64,000 bases of DNA from Chondrus crispus. Lineage: Eukaryota > Rhodophyta > Florideophyceae > Gigartinales > Gigartinaceae. A program made the position numbers and the translations under genes. Position 1 is the first letter of the stretch; the number at the start of each line of letters is the position of its first letter. A model generated the notes under the pieces. The model saw nothing but the letters and a program-made list of their open reading frames with translations, ran no database searches and had not been told where the DNA came from. The DNA is taken from assembly GCF_000350225.1 (NCBI RefSeq), contig NW_005179194.1, positions 437,899 to 501,898 on the forward strand. Reading direction: 5' to 3'. Shown here in pieces: positions 11,701 through 22,002 of this stretch.

Positions 11701-12777
11701 GCCATTTTCATTTCATTTTTCCGTTCACATCCCTTGTTTATGTCTGGATGTGAAGATTTGGAGCTAGCGTCTAGATCACGTAAGGTTTTAGGGACGCTCG
11801 TTGCAGTCTTGTTCCGAATTTTCCTGTGGTTAATTTTATTTCGAATTGGGGCAAGTCAGCTGTAGATTGAAAATTTTAAATGGAGACCTGCTGACGGAAC
11901 TTGTTCACTTGGAAGAAGCAAATATCAGTGGTTTCTTACATAGGGCATAGCAATTGAACTGCGCAGCAAAACAGAAATAGACGTAATGGCTCCTTTGTTC
12001 AGTATTAATTGAAATGCGGATCCTTAGTTGAGCACACCTGTGGTTGCATTTTTGGGGGCTCCTAGGGTTAATAAAAGGATCCGCAGTGCCGCAATTCCCC
12101 CTCTTCCCAAAGCTTCCCTTTAGACAAGACGCTGTCGATATTTTGTACTCCGCTGGCGATCACTTCAATGCAGATCTTGTACCCATGTGGAAGTATAAGT
12201 CTTTCCTTTCAATCCCTCTACTAGTCCTGTTTAAGTTTATTTGGTACAGGAATCCTTCTCTGTCAATGCTTTAACGTACGATTTGGACAATGTAGTTTAT
12301 TTCTATTTCAACCTTGAAATTGATAGTGTAGTAATTGCGTACATATAATTTCACATAGTAAGTCTGTTGTGTTATAGAAAATAAAAAAGGCGTACGTACT
12401 GAAATCTTCCTCCTTGCCTTACATTAGTAGAAGCTCGTGAGAGCCTGTATCCAATTTCAAGATGCAAAACGTTTAGACAAGGGCCCTGAAGAGAGCAAAA
12501 TGAATACTACCGCCGATGAAGGCTAAGCTTTTCACATGTACCCTCCAAACGTTGTCTTTAATTCTATTTTTGCAGCTCATTTTTAGGTTTACGGCGAGTC
12601 TTTCGACTCCACCAAACGAATATGTTCACACTCCATTTGATCTATTGGGGACCTTCAGCATCATTTTTTGTTCTGGTTTGGACAAACACAAACTTTGAGC
12701 AATTTTGAGAAACTTTAGAGAGGAATTCAGTCTTATCATATTTCTCTTAAATTCAGAAACGTTTTGTGGACTAGGAA

Positions 12778-12812
12778 CCCACGCAAAGGACTACCGTAGT
12801 CCTTTACGTGGG
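12778..12812. repeat. 35-bp hairpin with one-base loop
   Basis: Two 17-base arms (starting CCCACGCAAAGG) pair with one mismatch around a single C at 12795. The geometry is the same as the hairpin at 11642, though the sequence is unrelated. Confidence 0.8.
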
Positions 12813-13462
12813 TGCGGCGTAACGCTGCAAGCTATTTCAATAGTTGGGGGAGATGATGTCCATATTTAGGTCATTGCCCCTTTGTCGTTTGAAATTTACA
12901 CATCCCCGAAGAATACACTCTGAAATATTGTTACAGTTCTGGAAATCGTTGTAGAGAGTTCTCCCAACTTCTTCAATGCAAGTTACCATATCTTGTGACG
13001 TGAAGTCTCGAATCTGATTTTCATAAACAGCTGCTTCATTTTTGACTGTTTCATGGTTGCAAAAGTTGTCTCAGAGGACTGCAAGGTTCATAAAGCTGCC
13101 CATGCACGATCGATACATTTTTAGCCAAAAATCCTAAAAGAAGTCTTGAAAATATGAACGTTCTCTCTATTTTCTTTCAAAGCATTAATGAAGGCTTCAT
13201 TCGTTCCAATGGCACTGCAGGTCCTCTTCGCATGACCGTCATCTTCCAGCGATTAAGAAAATGTTTTAGTGGAGAGAATCTGTTGCCTGGATGGTTCGCA
13301 GTCAAGTTTTGATCATATTTACAGATTTACGTCTACATAAAGAAACAACCAAGAACATCTGACAGTGAACGTTTATGTTGTCTCTTAACTTCATTTCATG
13401 AAGCCCTGGAAGCTCTAAATCAAACTTCGAGTCACGTTCGTCCAAAGCGTTGAGGTACTTCG

Positions 13463-14011
13463 ATGCAAAGAAAAAGAAAAATCGACGAGGATGGTCTTTG
13501 CATAGGAGATGGGCAGCTCTCCTTCGACAATCCATTTGTTCACAAAGGACCAAAACTGGACGAGTTTTCGACAAAACGATTTTTAGAGACATACTGCGAA
13601 GCAAATGACATCATACTTGACGACTCGAAAGATTTGAGCATCGCTGAAAATGAGTGTATTGAAGCCGTGCGAGGGGCTCGTTTTCTATTTTATAATAAAC
13701 TTGATGTATTTCAAGAACAAAACGTGCATGGGTTAAGTACGTCTGAAAAATATACGAAGAGATTAGAAAATAATAGAAAGTCAGCAGAAGGAGCGAAAGT
13801 ACATGAAGTAGTACAAAGGGCATTTCAGATTACGAAACTTAACAACTTATCAAGGGAGGAATATTTTGCAGAGGCAGAGTTGTTAGTATATCTGCAAATG
13901 AAGTTGAAAACGCTTCTTGCGACGAGGAAGTCAATAGAAGAGGAAATAGAAGAACAGAAGGTCAGCAATATTGAATTACTCGAGAATGACCGTGACAGTG
14001 AACCCATGTAA
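13463..14011 (+). CDS. Hypothetical charged protein, 182 residues
   Basis: The frame starts at an ATG with a basic N-terminus (MQRKRKIDEDG) and continues with mixed globular-looking composition. It ends in a Glu/Lys-rich segment (residues about 135-175, KSIEEEIEEQKVSNIELL) that should form a coiled coil. Codon use is AT-rich like the surrounding DNA and unlike the GC-rich elements. It ends about 200 bp before the Harbinger inverted repeat, so it lies outside that element. I recognise no family. It could be a last exon, since the upstream DNA holds no promoter signal I can name. Confidence 0.4.
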   Translation: MQRKRKIDEDGLCIGDGQLSFDNPFVHKGPKLDEFSTKRFLETYCEANDIILDDSKDLSIAENECIEAVRGARFLFYNKLDVFQEQNVHGLSTSEKYTKRLENNRKSAEGAKVHEVVQRAFQITKLNNLSREEYFAEAELLVYLQMKLKTLLATRKSIEEEIEEQKVSNIELLENDRDSEPM

Positions 14012-14209
14012 TTGAAAGTGCTGCCTGCCAAGTTGCCTGCTGAAAATTTAAAATTTCTGCTTCGTTTCTACTAAATTTTACCTTCAATTAAACGAAAAAT
14101 GAATGCGAAATGTTTTGGAAGAGTTTTCGAACACGAAAAGTTGCTTTGGTTGCGGCGTAACGACAGAATTAGTTTTAACATCTACTACAGCAGATACGCG
14201 GGTCACTAA

Positions 14210-14238
14210 GAGCACGTCTATCGCTGCCTGTTAAATAT
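14210..14238 (+). repeat. Left terminal inverted repeat of the Harbinger element
   Basis: The sequence begins GAGCACGTCTATCG and matches the right end in 27 of 29 positions. TAA lies immediately outside. Confidence 0.9.
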
Positions 14239-14509
14239 GTATGTTAAAGGACCAAATTGCAAAATTTTACTTGTGCTAAATCGGCGCATGTCTATTAATC
14301 GACGTGCTAAATACGTGCCCTACTGTTGGACCATGGGCTATGCTAGGCTAATCTTGACACCCATTGGTCAACGCAGAGAGGCAGTATGCTCATGAGAACG
14401 AGGCCTGTAACGGCGACGTGCTGTGCTCGTTTTTCGTGAGCAACCAAACCCAGCATAACAAGCAATGAGTTCTTCGTCTTCCTCGGACCTAGTGTCTATT
14501 ATCCCACGA

Positions 14510-14523
14510 GGATTAATTAATCC
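14510..14523. repeat. Subterminal palindrome GGATTAATTAATCC (left)
   Basis: This is a perfect 14-base palindrome just inside the left inverted repeat, with two copies at the right end. It is a probable transposase-binding site, and it contains TTAA twice. Confidence 0.75.
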
Positions 14524-14536
14524 TTTTTCCAGCACC

Positions 14537-16834
14537 ATGCTGGACGGTAAACGGCTGGACTTGAGAGCAAATGGACACCGGGAATCGATTCAGCAGCCTT
14601 TTTATTAGCTTGGAGGCGATGGGCGCCTTTTACATCGAGCTATCATAACCTCCACCGGCAAAAAGGGCCACCACGCCAAGCTCAAGGTCACGCTGCGCTC
14701 GACCATGTCGTCTCTGGCAAAACAGCGGATTGGGGCGCGAGTACACGCTAGGGCGCACCTTGCCTTGGGAGAAGCGGAGTCTAAACGATTCTACGGGTCT
14801 CTTTACAAGGAGACCCTGGTGTCAGGGGGGGTGCTGAGGGTGGAAAAGGAGGCCTGAAAAGGGAGGGTGAGCATCTTCCTCACCGTGAGGTGGGATTCTC
14901 TGGCCGGTCAGCGGGACAGGCGCATCGGTGTGCGCAGTGTCACGCTCAGGGATCCTCCCCTGGTCACTCCTGCACCGCAGCAGCAGCATCAGAGCAGCCC
15001 AGCGACCCCTGTGCCCCGTCAAGCTGAGCAAGGGCAAAGCGCCGGGCAGACGGGCAGTGGTGCTTACAGTACCCCTGAGCAAAACGAATCACCCACTCCA
15101 GAGCCGCCACTGCAAACTCAGACCACCTACGACGCGCATGGAGAATTGTGGCGTCAGAAAGAGGTTTTAGAGCCGGTTGGGGGGGCGGTGCCGCGTCGAA
15201 GTTGGGAAATGAGAAGCGTAGGAGGGCAATCAATTGTTGAAGGGGGTGACTCTGGATCCTCGTCGACGCGGCGCCCACTCGACTTTTTTATGGCGGCACT
15301 GCCGCACCCCCATCTGCTCAAGATGGTGCAGTGGACGTCGGAGGTGCTGCAGGACAAAGGGAAGCAGGCGGTGAGTACAGGGGAGCTGCTGAAGTTCTTT
15401 GGGATTCTCATCTTGTGAACAAGATACTCCTTCGGGAAGCGGAGGGAGCTGTGGGCTGTCAATGCGAGGAACCGCTTGCTCTCCGCTCCGTGCTTTGGCA
15501 GCAAGACTGGCATGCCCCGCAACAGGTTTGAGGACATCTGGTCCTCCCCGGTGCTCAGCCAGCAGGGCGAGCGCACAGCGGATGAGCTGTCCGAGAAGCA
15601 CCGCTGGAGACTAGTTGATGACTTCGTTGAGGCCATCGACCACCATCGGAGCGCAAACTTCGTGCCGTCCGACCTCATCTGCGTTGACGAGAGTATGAGC
15701 CGGTGGTATGGGCAGGGCGGGCACTGGATTGAGCACGGGCTCCCACATTATGTGGCGATAGACCGCAAGCCGGAGAACGGCTGCGAAGTCCAAACCTCGG
15801 CGTGCGGAAGGAGTGGCGTGATGATGCAATTGCAGCTGGTGACGACGGCCGAGCACGAGGAGGAGCGTCGAAGTGAGCGAGAGGAGGGGCTGGGCCACGG
15901 CACTGTTGTGCTGGACAGACTGCTGCGCCCCTGGCTTGGTGCCGGAGCACGCATCGTTTGTGCTGACTCGTACTTTGCGAGCTACGAGGCGACAGCTCAT
16001 CTGCGGTCACGAGGCCTGCGCTTCATCGGCGTGGTCAAGACGGCGACGAGGAAGTTCCCCATGCGCCTGCTGAAGGCGAAGCCAGTAGCAAACAGGGGAC
16101 GCTGGCTGTCGTTCGCACATGAGGACGAAAACGGTGACGTGGCGGAGATGGCTTTGGTCTGGGTCGACCGCGAGCGGCGGTACTTTATCTCGTCCGCGTC
16201 CAGCGCTGCTGCAGGCGCCCCGTACGAGCGCAGTCGCTGGCTCCAGACTGAGGCCGGCCCAGTACGGGTTGCGCTCACGGTCGAGCAGCCACAGTGCGCT
16301 GAGGTCTACTATTCCGCCTGTGCGCGCATTGATCAGCATAACCGCTGTCGACAGGACGACCTAAGGCTGGAGCGAACATACGTGACGCACGACTGGTCTA
16401 TGAGGGTAGGCATGTCTCTTCTGGGCATGGTTATCGTCGACGCATGTCTGCTGCACACGGGCTCGAGGGGGCCGCTGCGAACTATGCTACAGAACGAATT
16501 CTATGAGCAGCTGGCGTTGGAGCTGGTGGACAACAACTACGACGTTGTCGGGCTGCGCACTCGCGCGTCAGTTGGTGAAGGCGCGGCTGTCTTGACCCCG
16601 ACGTCAGGCCTCGGCCCGCACGCAACGCCGACGAAGACGAGGAAGAAGACACGCAACAGCACGGAGACGTCGGCGCGGGCGCAGAAGAATTGCGTTGTAT
16701 TCGGCAAGAGGACGACGCGAGTGCGCTCGCAGTGCCGTGAAGAGAGCTCAAAAGAGGTCTTCATATGCGACTCGTCCAAGGGAAGGATATGCTTCACATC
16801 CCACGTGCTTTCTACGCACTCCTTCGAGTCGTAA
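14537..16834 (+). pseudogene. PiggyBac-type transposase (DDE_Tnp_1_7), three in-frame stops
   Basis: One frame runs 765 codons from ATG 14537 to the stop at 16834, with in-frame stops TAG 14606, TGA 14855 and TGA 15416 and no frameshift. The N-terminal region is family-typical (PLDFFMAALP and the GELLKFFGILIL helix, then FGKRRELW and SKTGMPRNRFEDIW). Catalytic Asp candidates are in CVDESMSRWYG (residue about 384), VCADSYFAS (about 477) and CRQDDLRLE (about 607). The C-terminus has a Cys/His cluster (ICDSSKGRICF) like the PiggyBac zinc finger. It catalyses cut-and-paste transposition in live relatives. This copy is disabled. Confidence 0.85.
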
Positions 16835-16903
16835 AGCAACATAAAGGGGCCTAAGCCAGGGCTTTTAGTACTTGCCAGCACCTCTCCACCAACTGTTCCA
16901 TGA

Positions 16904-16939
16904 GGATTAATTAATCCAAAACCGAGGATTAATTAATCC
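16904..16939. repeat. Two GGATTAATTAATCC palindromes (right)
   Basis: Copies lie at 16904-16917 and 16926-16939, separated by eight bases, just inside the right inverted repeat of the PiggyBac-type element. The two-to-one asymmetry between the ends may set end identity during transposition. Confidence 0.75.
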
Positions 16940-18009
16940 AAATCGCTGGGATAATAGACACTAGAGGACACAATAGTAGACATATTTGACGGTGATGATG
17001 AGCACAGCGTCATTGAAACACTACTCAACGCCATCACCGCGGATCAAACCGCGACAGTGCGTAGCAGCTTCGTCGGACGCGTGCGCAATTCCAGGACGAT
17101 CGAGTGGGGGCTGTGCTCTTGGTTCACAGACTACTTGGCCCCACATCCACGCTAACCCCCATCCAACTTTCGCGCCATCTTCCGCATTCCCCTTCCCCTG
17201 TATAATCAGCTTCACAATGAACTAGTGAGCGATTATGCAGTGTTTCGTCAGAAGAAAGATACTGCTGGGAAACACGGGATTACTTAGCATCAGAAAATCC
17301 TGTCACCCCTTCGTCGTCTCGCCACGGGCTTGTCGTTCAAGTAAATGGACCACATGGCCTGTATGAGTGTTGAGTCACAGCGTACATACTTTCGCTCCTT
17401 TCTAATGGCACTGAAGCAATAATATGGGCCCATGCTCCTTAACCGACAACCAACTTTACCAGAACTACGGGAAATAGAAAGTAAATACGCCGCATCGGGG
17501 TTTCCAGGGTGCATTGGTTGCGTAGATTGCGTACACCTGCACTGGAAGAACTGTCCCAAAGAGTTCAAGGGGCAGTGTCATAACCCGAAAGCTGGGAAGT
17601 TGTCTAATATCAGTTGCAAAGCTATGGTGGATTCAGATCTTTATTGCTGGCATTGGTCCTCTGGGCGGGCCGATACTAACAACGACATTACTGTTTTAGA
17701 TAATAGTCCCCTATGCAATGATATCCTTGGTGGCGACCGTCGTATGACTCTACCGGAAGGGTTTTACATGAACGGACAGCATAGAAACTGGCAATTGTAT
17801 ATGTTGGGGTATGGAATCTACCGCACATGGGCCATTTTGGTCCCAATACATGCACCGCCAAACGCCAGATATAGTCACATGACAAAATGTCAGGAGGGAA
17901 GAAGAAAGGATGTTGAACGCGTCTTCGGATTCCTACAAGGACGGTTCAAAATCCTCCGACAAGAACGTCATGAATGGAGCGACAATGGGATCATTCTCTG
18001 TAGCGCAAT

Positions 18010-19055
18010 GTGCCTGGCAGGCCGCGAACAAAGTCCGACGGTCAAACAAAAAGAAGAAAAACAGCAACAGAAACAACCACTGCCGATGGCACGCGCTACG
18101 GATCGTTCGAGACTCCCTTTCCCCTTGTGTGGGCTTGCGGCCCACGGTAGCTCAACTCCGACGGGGGGGTAAGGAAAGATGCCCGGCCCAGGAGGATAAC
18201 GGTGGTAGAGACTTTTGAAGACTTGAGTGCTCGGCGAGTGCGGGTTGGGCTTGTGTACGAGAATGTAACCGCGGTTCGCTGGGTTGTAAGGCCAATGTTC
18301 GACGAGCGTCTTCAGCACCTTGCGTATGATTCAGGGTCTTCGACGTGGGCTTGTTCGGCGCTACCCGACGGGATCGTAACTATGTAGCAACGCTACGACC
18401 AACGTGTTGCCCGATGGCAAAACACCGACACCAATGCGATCGCAACCGCGGTTGGTGGTACCAACACTGTCTTGTATGATAAGACCTTCGAGGGAGGCGT
18501 CGTGGCAACAGCCTTCCGACGGAATAGGAAACTGTAGCAGCGCTACGACCTACGTGCAGCCCGATGGCAATCACACCAACACCGGATCGGTCGCGACCGA
18601 CTCCGATGGAACCAACACAATTAAGGGAAAAATAGATGTGGAGATAGAAAAGGATAGGAATTAGAGATAGAAATGGTAAAAGGATAAGGAAAGGGGACCT
18701 CGAGCAATAGAGGATGTCGTTAGCAGCGTAGAAGTGAAGCGCGTCGCGTGAACGGAAGCGGTCTTCGACGAAGGCGAGATCTAACTCCGGCAACTCGGGT
18801 TACCTTTACTGACTTGGTGGTCAGAGGGCTAAGGTATATATCGCCCGGCCGGAGCCACTACAGTAGCTCTCGGCGCTAGATCCTAGATCTAATCTAATGT
18901 CAGCAAAAATAATGCCAACTAATTAACTAAATAAAATAAAATAATTAAAAATCAAATCTGTGCAATTATTCACACGTGTGTCCCCCAACCCGGACTACTT
19001 GTCATATCCAATTATTTTCCTTTCTTTCCACCCCCCCCCCTGTAGAGCCCCATAT
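18010..19055. mobile_element. Unclassified insertion in the Harbinger transposase gene
   Basis: The transposase homology stops near 18010 and its conserved tail resumes near 19060. The intervening kilobase has no supportable protein. It holds an 86-bp imperfect direct repeat (18383-18468 and 18533-18618), a purine-rich stretch, a TATATA box near 18836 and a poly-C run before the right edge. It could be a solo LTR or a non-autonomous element. I could not fix its ends or a target duplication, so the boundaries are approximate. Confidence 0.45.
18383..18618 (+). repeat. Two-copy 86-bp direct repeat
   Basis: Copy one (18383-18468) and copy two (18533-18618) both run from TGTAGCAnCGCTACGACC to ACCAACAC, with scattered differences. 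They are separated by 64 bp. Confidence 0.65.
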
Positions 19056-19380
19056 TGCACTACATTCTCATCAGCGATGTCTGCGTTCTCATCCACAATA
19101 TGATTGTGAAGACATATATTAATGAAGACCCCACCGTGGAGGACACCGCCAATAACTCCTTAGTGGAGGAGTTTTTTGAGGCGAGTGTAGTAGCAAGTGT
19201 TAATGCTGGACATGTGGAGCAGGAAGTGCCCGCCTCGGGTAGTACTGGACTTGCGGCATTGCTAGAGAGAAATGTCCTTGTCACAAGCAAAGCGGATCAT
19301 ATACGGCTGCATGAAGAGTTGTCGCACTACTTGTGGAACAGTCAAGGAGCGCAGTAAAGGATAACAGTGAAGTGGAACCG

Positions 19381-20450
19381 TTTAGTGATGGAGTAGATTT
19401 TACGCGGGCGGGGATGTGTGTGGAACACGCGCGATTGGCGCGTGTGTTTTTTGCTCCGCCTGCCGCACAAAATTGCGACATGTGCCTCTTCTTCCCGGAC
19501 TCATCGCGGGTAGTGGCCGATATGCGAATGTCAGGAAGAAGAGCATGCAGAGGAAGGATATTTTACAGTATTCGGTTGATGCGAAGCCGTGGAACGTCTG
19601 GGAAGCCGAGGGACGGGGCCACATTACGATTAGGGCGATGGTTGAATGGTGAAAAATGGTGAAGGATGTGCCGCCGGCGGCATGTCATATGAGGGGGTCA
19701 GTGCATGTGGGGAGTGGGACTGCTCTGTAAACAACTATTGTGATTTCTGAGGGGGAGGATGGCGGCGTATCCGTTTTGCTGTTCACCTATGATAGAAAGA
19801 GTTGCCGAGAGTTGTCGGTTTGGTTTGCGAAATTGGATTTTGTCAAGGAGGTTTGAGTGGTGCGGCAAAACGCGAAAAAGGCCTCACGAGAAGGCCTCGC
19901 ACGAGAAAGTCATGTTTTTGTTTCCGAAGGATGAGTCATTGAACACTTGGTATTTTTCATCGCAAATGTAATCAAATTGCGTCTATATTTGTGATGATGA
20001 TATATTTTTGCCAGAGCCCGCGTTTGGAATGGCGTTTGAAGTGCGGAAGCAGAACCCGGCGAGACTGGTCGGCTTTTATCCGAGAGGATGGCATTCCACC
20101 CCCGAGACCTATTCCACGGATATATCCCCAGGGTATAACGTTTTCCTAACGAAGGGAATGTTTGCTCATCGGTCCATTCTCATGGAACACAATTTGTCCC
20201 CACTAAAGCGGCTTACGAATATTGTAGACGAGAATTTGAATTGTGAGGATATTCCTTTCAACATGCTTGCCCTTGGTATGACCGGGGTTTCCCCCGTTGG
20301 CTGTTATGTCCAACGAGACAATTTATGGCATGGGCAAGGGTATAGTTATTTTGGGGAAGAAGGATTTGGGGCACCACAACGTGAGGGCTCCGCTTCGCTA
20401 CAAACCGGGCGCTCCCCTAGGACTTGGACTTTGCCATGCTACGCAGTAAA
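19381..20450 (+). pseudogene. Captured exostosin-family (GT64) glycosyltransferase fragment
   Basis: The translated pieces match the exostosin/GT64 catalytic domain in order: SVLLFTYDR (about 19775), the sugar-nucleotide-binding motif CDDDI (about 19990), RLVGFYPRGWHS (about 20065), a GYNVFLTKGMFAHR stretch (about 20130), and VDENLNCEDIPFNML (about 20225). GT64 enzymes add sugars to glycans in the Golgi. Upstream pieces (19381-19660, for example MCLFFPDSSRVVADM) may be another part of the same host gene. The coding sequence is broken by a TAA at 19969 and at least one frame change near 19850. It lies inside the Harbinger inverted repeats, between the two element genes, so it was probably captured from a host gene; a separate insertion is the alternative. 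Confidence 0.7.
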
Positions 20451-20455
20451 AAGTT

Positions 20456-21565
20456 TCATTTGTCACACATTTCATCGACGGTGTCTGTCGGCTGCGCGGT
20501 TGGCTCTTGTGTAGGTACCTGCGCACTGGCTGGTGCCGCGGCTGGTGAATTTGCGCTCTCACCAGAGAAAAATGCGTCCTTGTCATCGCCATTCATTGCA
20601 CTTGCTTCATTGAGGAGATTCTGGAGATGTTGATTGAGTGTAGCCGCATCTAGATTCATCTCTCGTACAATCTTAAACTTCAGCGCCAACGTCGATACCG
20701 TCTGCTTCGCCCTTGCGCTGAACCGAACGGCATCACCAACCTTGTGAACCGCATGAGCAACGTGATTAGTTTTGTGGCCAAGAACGGCTTCTGCTTTCTG
20801 ACGCTTCACGCCGACGGGGCGGTAGGATGAGGGAGAAGTGAAGCGAATATTCCCAGCATAGCTGTTGTGCTCTGTAGAGATAGAGGGAGCTCCAGATGGT
20901 GCACTATCAGTAGGGTCCATGAAAATGGAAATGCCCGGGTTCCGATTCAGTATTCCTTCACTGCTCGAAGAAATATATCCTGCAGCACTGCTCGAAGATC
21001 CCCCACCAACAGCGATGGAGAATTTTGGATGTTCCGCGACCTTCTCGACGACACCAATAAACCTGATAGACGCAGACAACTTCTTAACCCCATCCTTCAT
21101 TAAGATGTTCCGTTCGCAGTAGTATGTCATGACATGCTCCTTTATATGCTCTTCTGTTTCACCTGATGGGCTCCGTGAGCGATATATCTTATCGGCAGAA
21201 AGATATTTCTGCGTCACGCGCTGCACCAGAGCCCATCTGTTCTTCAGAGATGTATTCGTACGCGCATACTTCGCTGTGGGGTTGGAGTTAAAGTGCGTAC
21301 GAATATTATCCCAAAAGGTCTCTGTGTTCTGCTCCGTAGTGATTCGGGTCGCTTCAATCCACGCATCAGCCAGTACCATGTCGTCGGCAGGGGTAAAGTT
21401 CGATCCCTTAATCTTCAGAGACATCATATCCATAACGTGAGAATCATTACTCTGCATGGGCGTAACAGCAACAGATGCTGGAGTGTTTGGGGGAACTGTT
21501 GGCGGCAAGGGCGAGAGTGGAGCTGTAGCGGCTGCGAACATGGAGGGAGTTCGTGGAATCGTCAT
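20456..21565 (-). CDS. Harbinger SANT/Myb-like accessory protein
   Basis: This is an open 369-codon frame starting at ATG 21565. After a Pro/Thr-rich N-terminus (residues 1-45) comes a SANT/Myb-like helical domain (about 50-130) with NFTPADDMVLADAWIEATR, the FWDNIRTHFN helix and LKNRWALVQ. A Ser/Gly-rich linker and a C-terminal helix (LNLDAATLNQHLQNLLNEA type) follow. In this superfamily the partner protein binds the inverted repeats and brings the transposase into the nucleus. It is convergent to the transposase and is the only intact gene of the element. An intact partner beside a dead transposase could still act on related copies elsewhere. Confidence 0.8.
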   Translation of the reverse strand: MTIPRTPSMFAAATAPLSPLPPTVPPNTPASVAVTPMQSNDSHVMDMMSLKIKGSNFTPADDMVLADAWIEATRITTEQNTETFWDNIRTHFNSNPTAKYARTNTSLKNRWALVQRVTQKYLSADKIYRSRSPSGETEEHIKEHVMTYYCERNILMKDGVKKLSASIRFIGVVEKVAEHPKFSIAVGGGSSSSAAGYISSSSEGILNRNPGISIFMDPTDSAPSGAPSISTEHNSYAGNIRFTSPSSYRPVGVKRQKAEAVLGHKTNHVAHAVHKVGDAVRFSARAKQTVSTLALKFKIVREMNLDAATLNQHLQNLLNEASAMNGDDKDAFFSGESANSPAAAPASAQVPTQEPTAQPTDTVDEMCDK

Positions 21566-21970
21566 TATGGGAGGAGCGTGTTGTCGTGTAAGGGAAAAGT
21601 GTCTGTGTGCTTGAGGGAACGGGATTCGGAAGGGAAAGTAGTGCAGTGGTTTGCAGTCAGAGGTTTGGAAGCTCGACTTGAGTTGGCAGCCGTTGCAGCC
21701 AGGAATATTGACGATGGCGGGATATCATGAACTTGCGATTGCCATTTTGGCGGGAGGAGCTCAGGGCGTTGTGGACAGGTGTGGTATCTGTCGAGTCGTC
21801 TGCATGTGGTTGGACGTTGTACAGCCGTGTTAAAGGTTAAATAGCTAAAACGTGAGCAAAAAACGGTCGTGGATACATCTCGATTTACATATTTACCATG
21901 TTAGGATACATAAATAACGTCGAATAGACTTGCAGAATGCTACGCTAAATGGCCAAATATGAGAATTTAG

Positions 21971-21999
21971 ATATTTAACATGCACCGATAGACGTGCTC
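21971..21999 (-). repeat. Right terminal inverted repeat of the Harbinger element
   Basis: This is the reverse complement of the left end with two mismatches. TAA (22000-22002) lies immediately outside. Confidence 0.9.
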
Positions 22000-22002
22000 T
22001 AA

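Larger units (their letters stand above)
10974..13462. other. Long AT-richer stretch without a supportable gene
   Basis: Only short unsupported frames occur here. The stretch holds two notable hairpins (11642-11700 and 12778-12812, listed separately) and a short repeated word, TGCGCACTTA/AAGGGCGCA, near 11160-11230. Confidence 0.4.
14489..16964 (+). mobile_element. PiggyBac-type DNA transposon
   Basis: Inverted ends CTAGTGTCTATTATCCCA lie at 14489-14506 and, reversed, at 16947-16964. The palindrome GGATTAATTAATCC occurs once inside the left end (14510-14523) and twice inside the right end (16904-16917, 16926-16939). The element contains one large transposase frame. PiggyBac elements usually duplicate TTAA; here the flanks are not TTAA, and the best candidate duplication is GGAC (14485-14488, 16966-16969). 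Taking GGAC as the duplication restores an in-frame Harbinger transposase across the insertion, which supports these ends. Confidence 0.8.
14465..19357 (+). pseudogene. Harbinger transposase (Plant_tran type), interrupted
   Basis: The gene starts MSSSSSSD at 14465, is interrupted by the PiggyBac-type element, and resumes in frame at 16970 (TIVDIFDGDD). The catalytic core is clear: first Asp in CIGCVDCVHLHWKNCP (about 17517), second Asp in TNNDITVLDNSP (about 17690), and the catalytic Glu in RKDVERVFGFLQGRF (about 17905). The conserved tail IHNMIVKTY appears after the second insertion, at about 19090. In-frame stops lie at 17153, 17285, 17342 and 17420 with no frameshift up to the second insertion, so the gene is dead. 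The domain order matches PF04827-type transposases, which cut and paste the element with help from the SANT partner. Confidence 0.85.
14210..21999 (+). mobile_element. PIF/Harbinger transposon with nested insertions and a captured gene piece
   Basis: Terminal inverted repeats of 29 bp with two mismatches (GAGCACGTCTATCG at the tips) lie at 14210-14238 and 21971-21999. They are flanked by the 3-bp duplication TAA (14207-14209, 22000-22002), as expected for PIF/Harbinger. Inside are the family's two genes: a DDE transposase on + (starting at 14465) and a SANT/Myb-like partner on - (20456-21565), arranged convergently. The transposase gene carries a PiggyBac-type insertion after codon 8 and another insertion near its 3' end. 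A decayed exostosin-type gene piece sits between the two genes. Without the two insertions the element would be about 4.3 kb. Confidence 0.9.

Noticed and set aside
14485-16969. Standard TTAA target site for the PiggyBac-type element
   Set aside because: The flanks read GGAC, not TTAA. The TTAA words nearby are inside the GGATTAATTAATCC palindromes within the element.
18202-18664. Short ORFs in the insertion within the Harbinger transposase
   Set aside because: They fall in the two-copy direct repeat and show no protein-like pattern.
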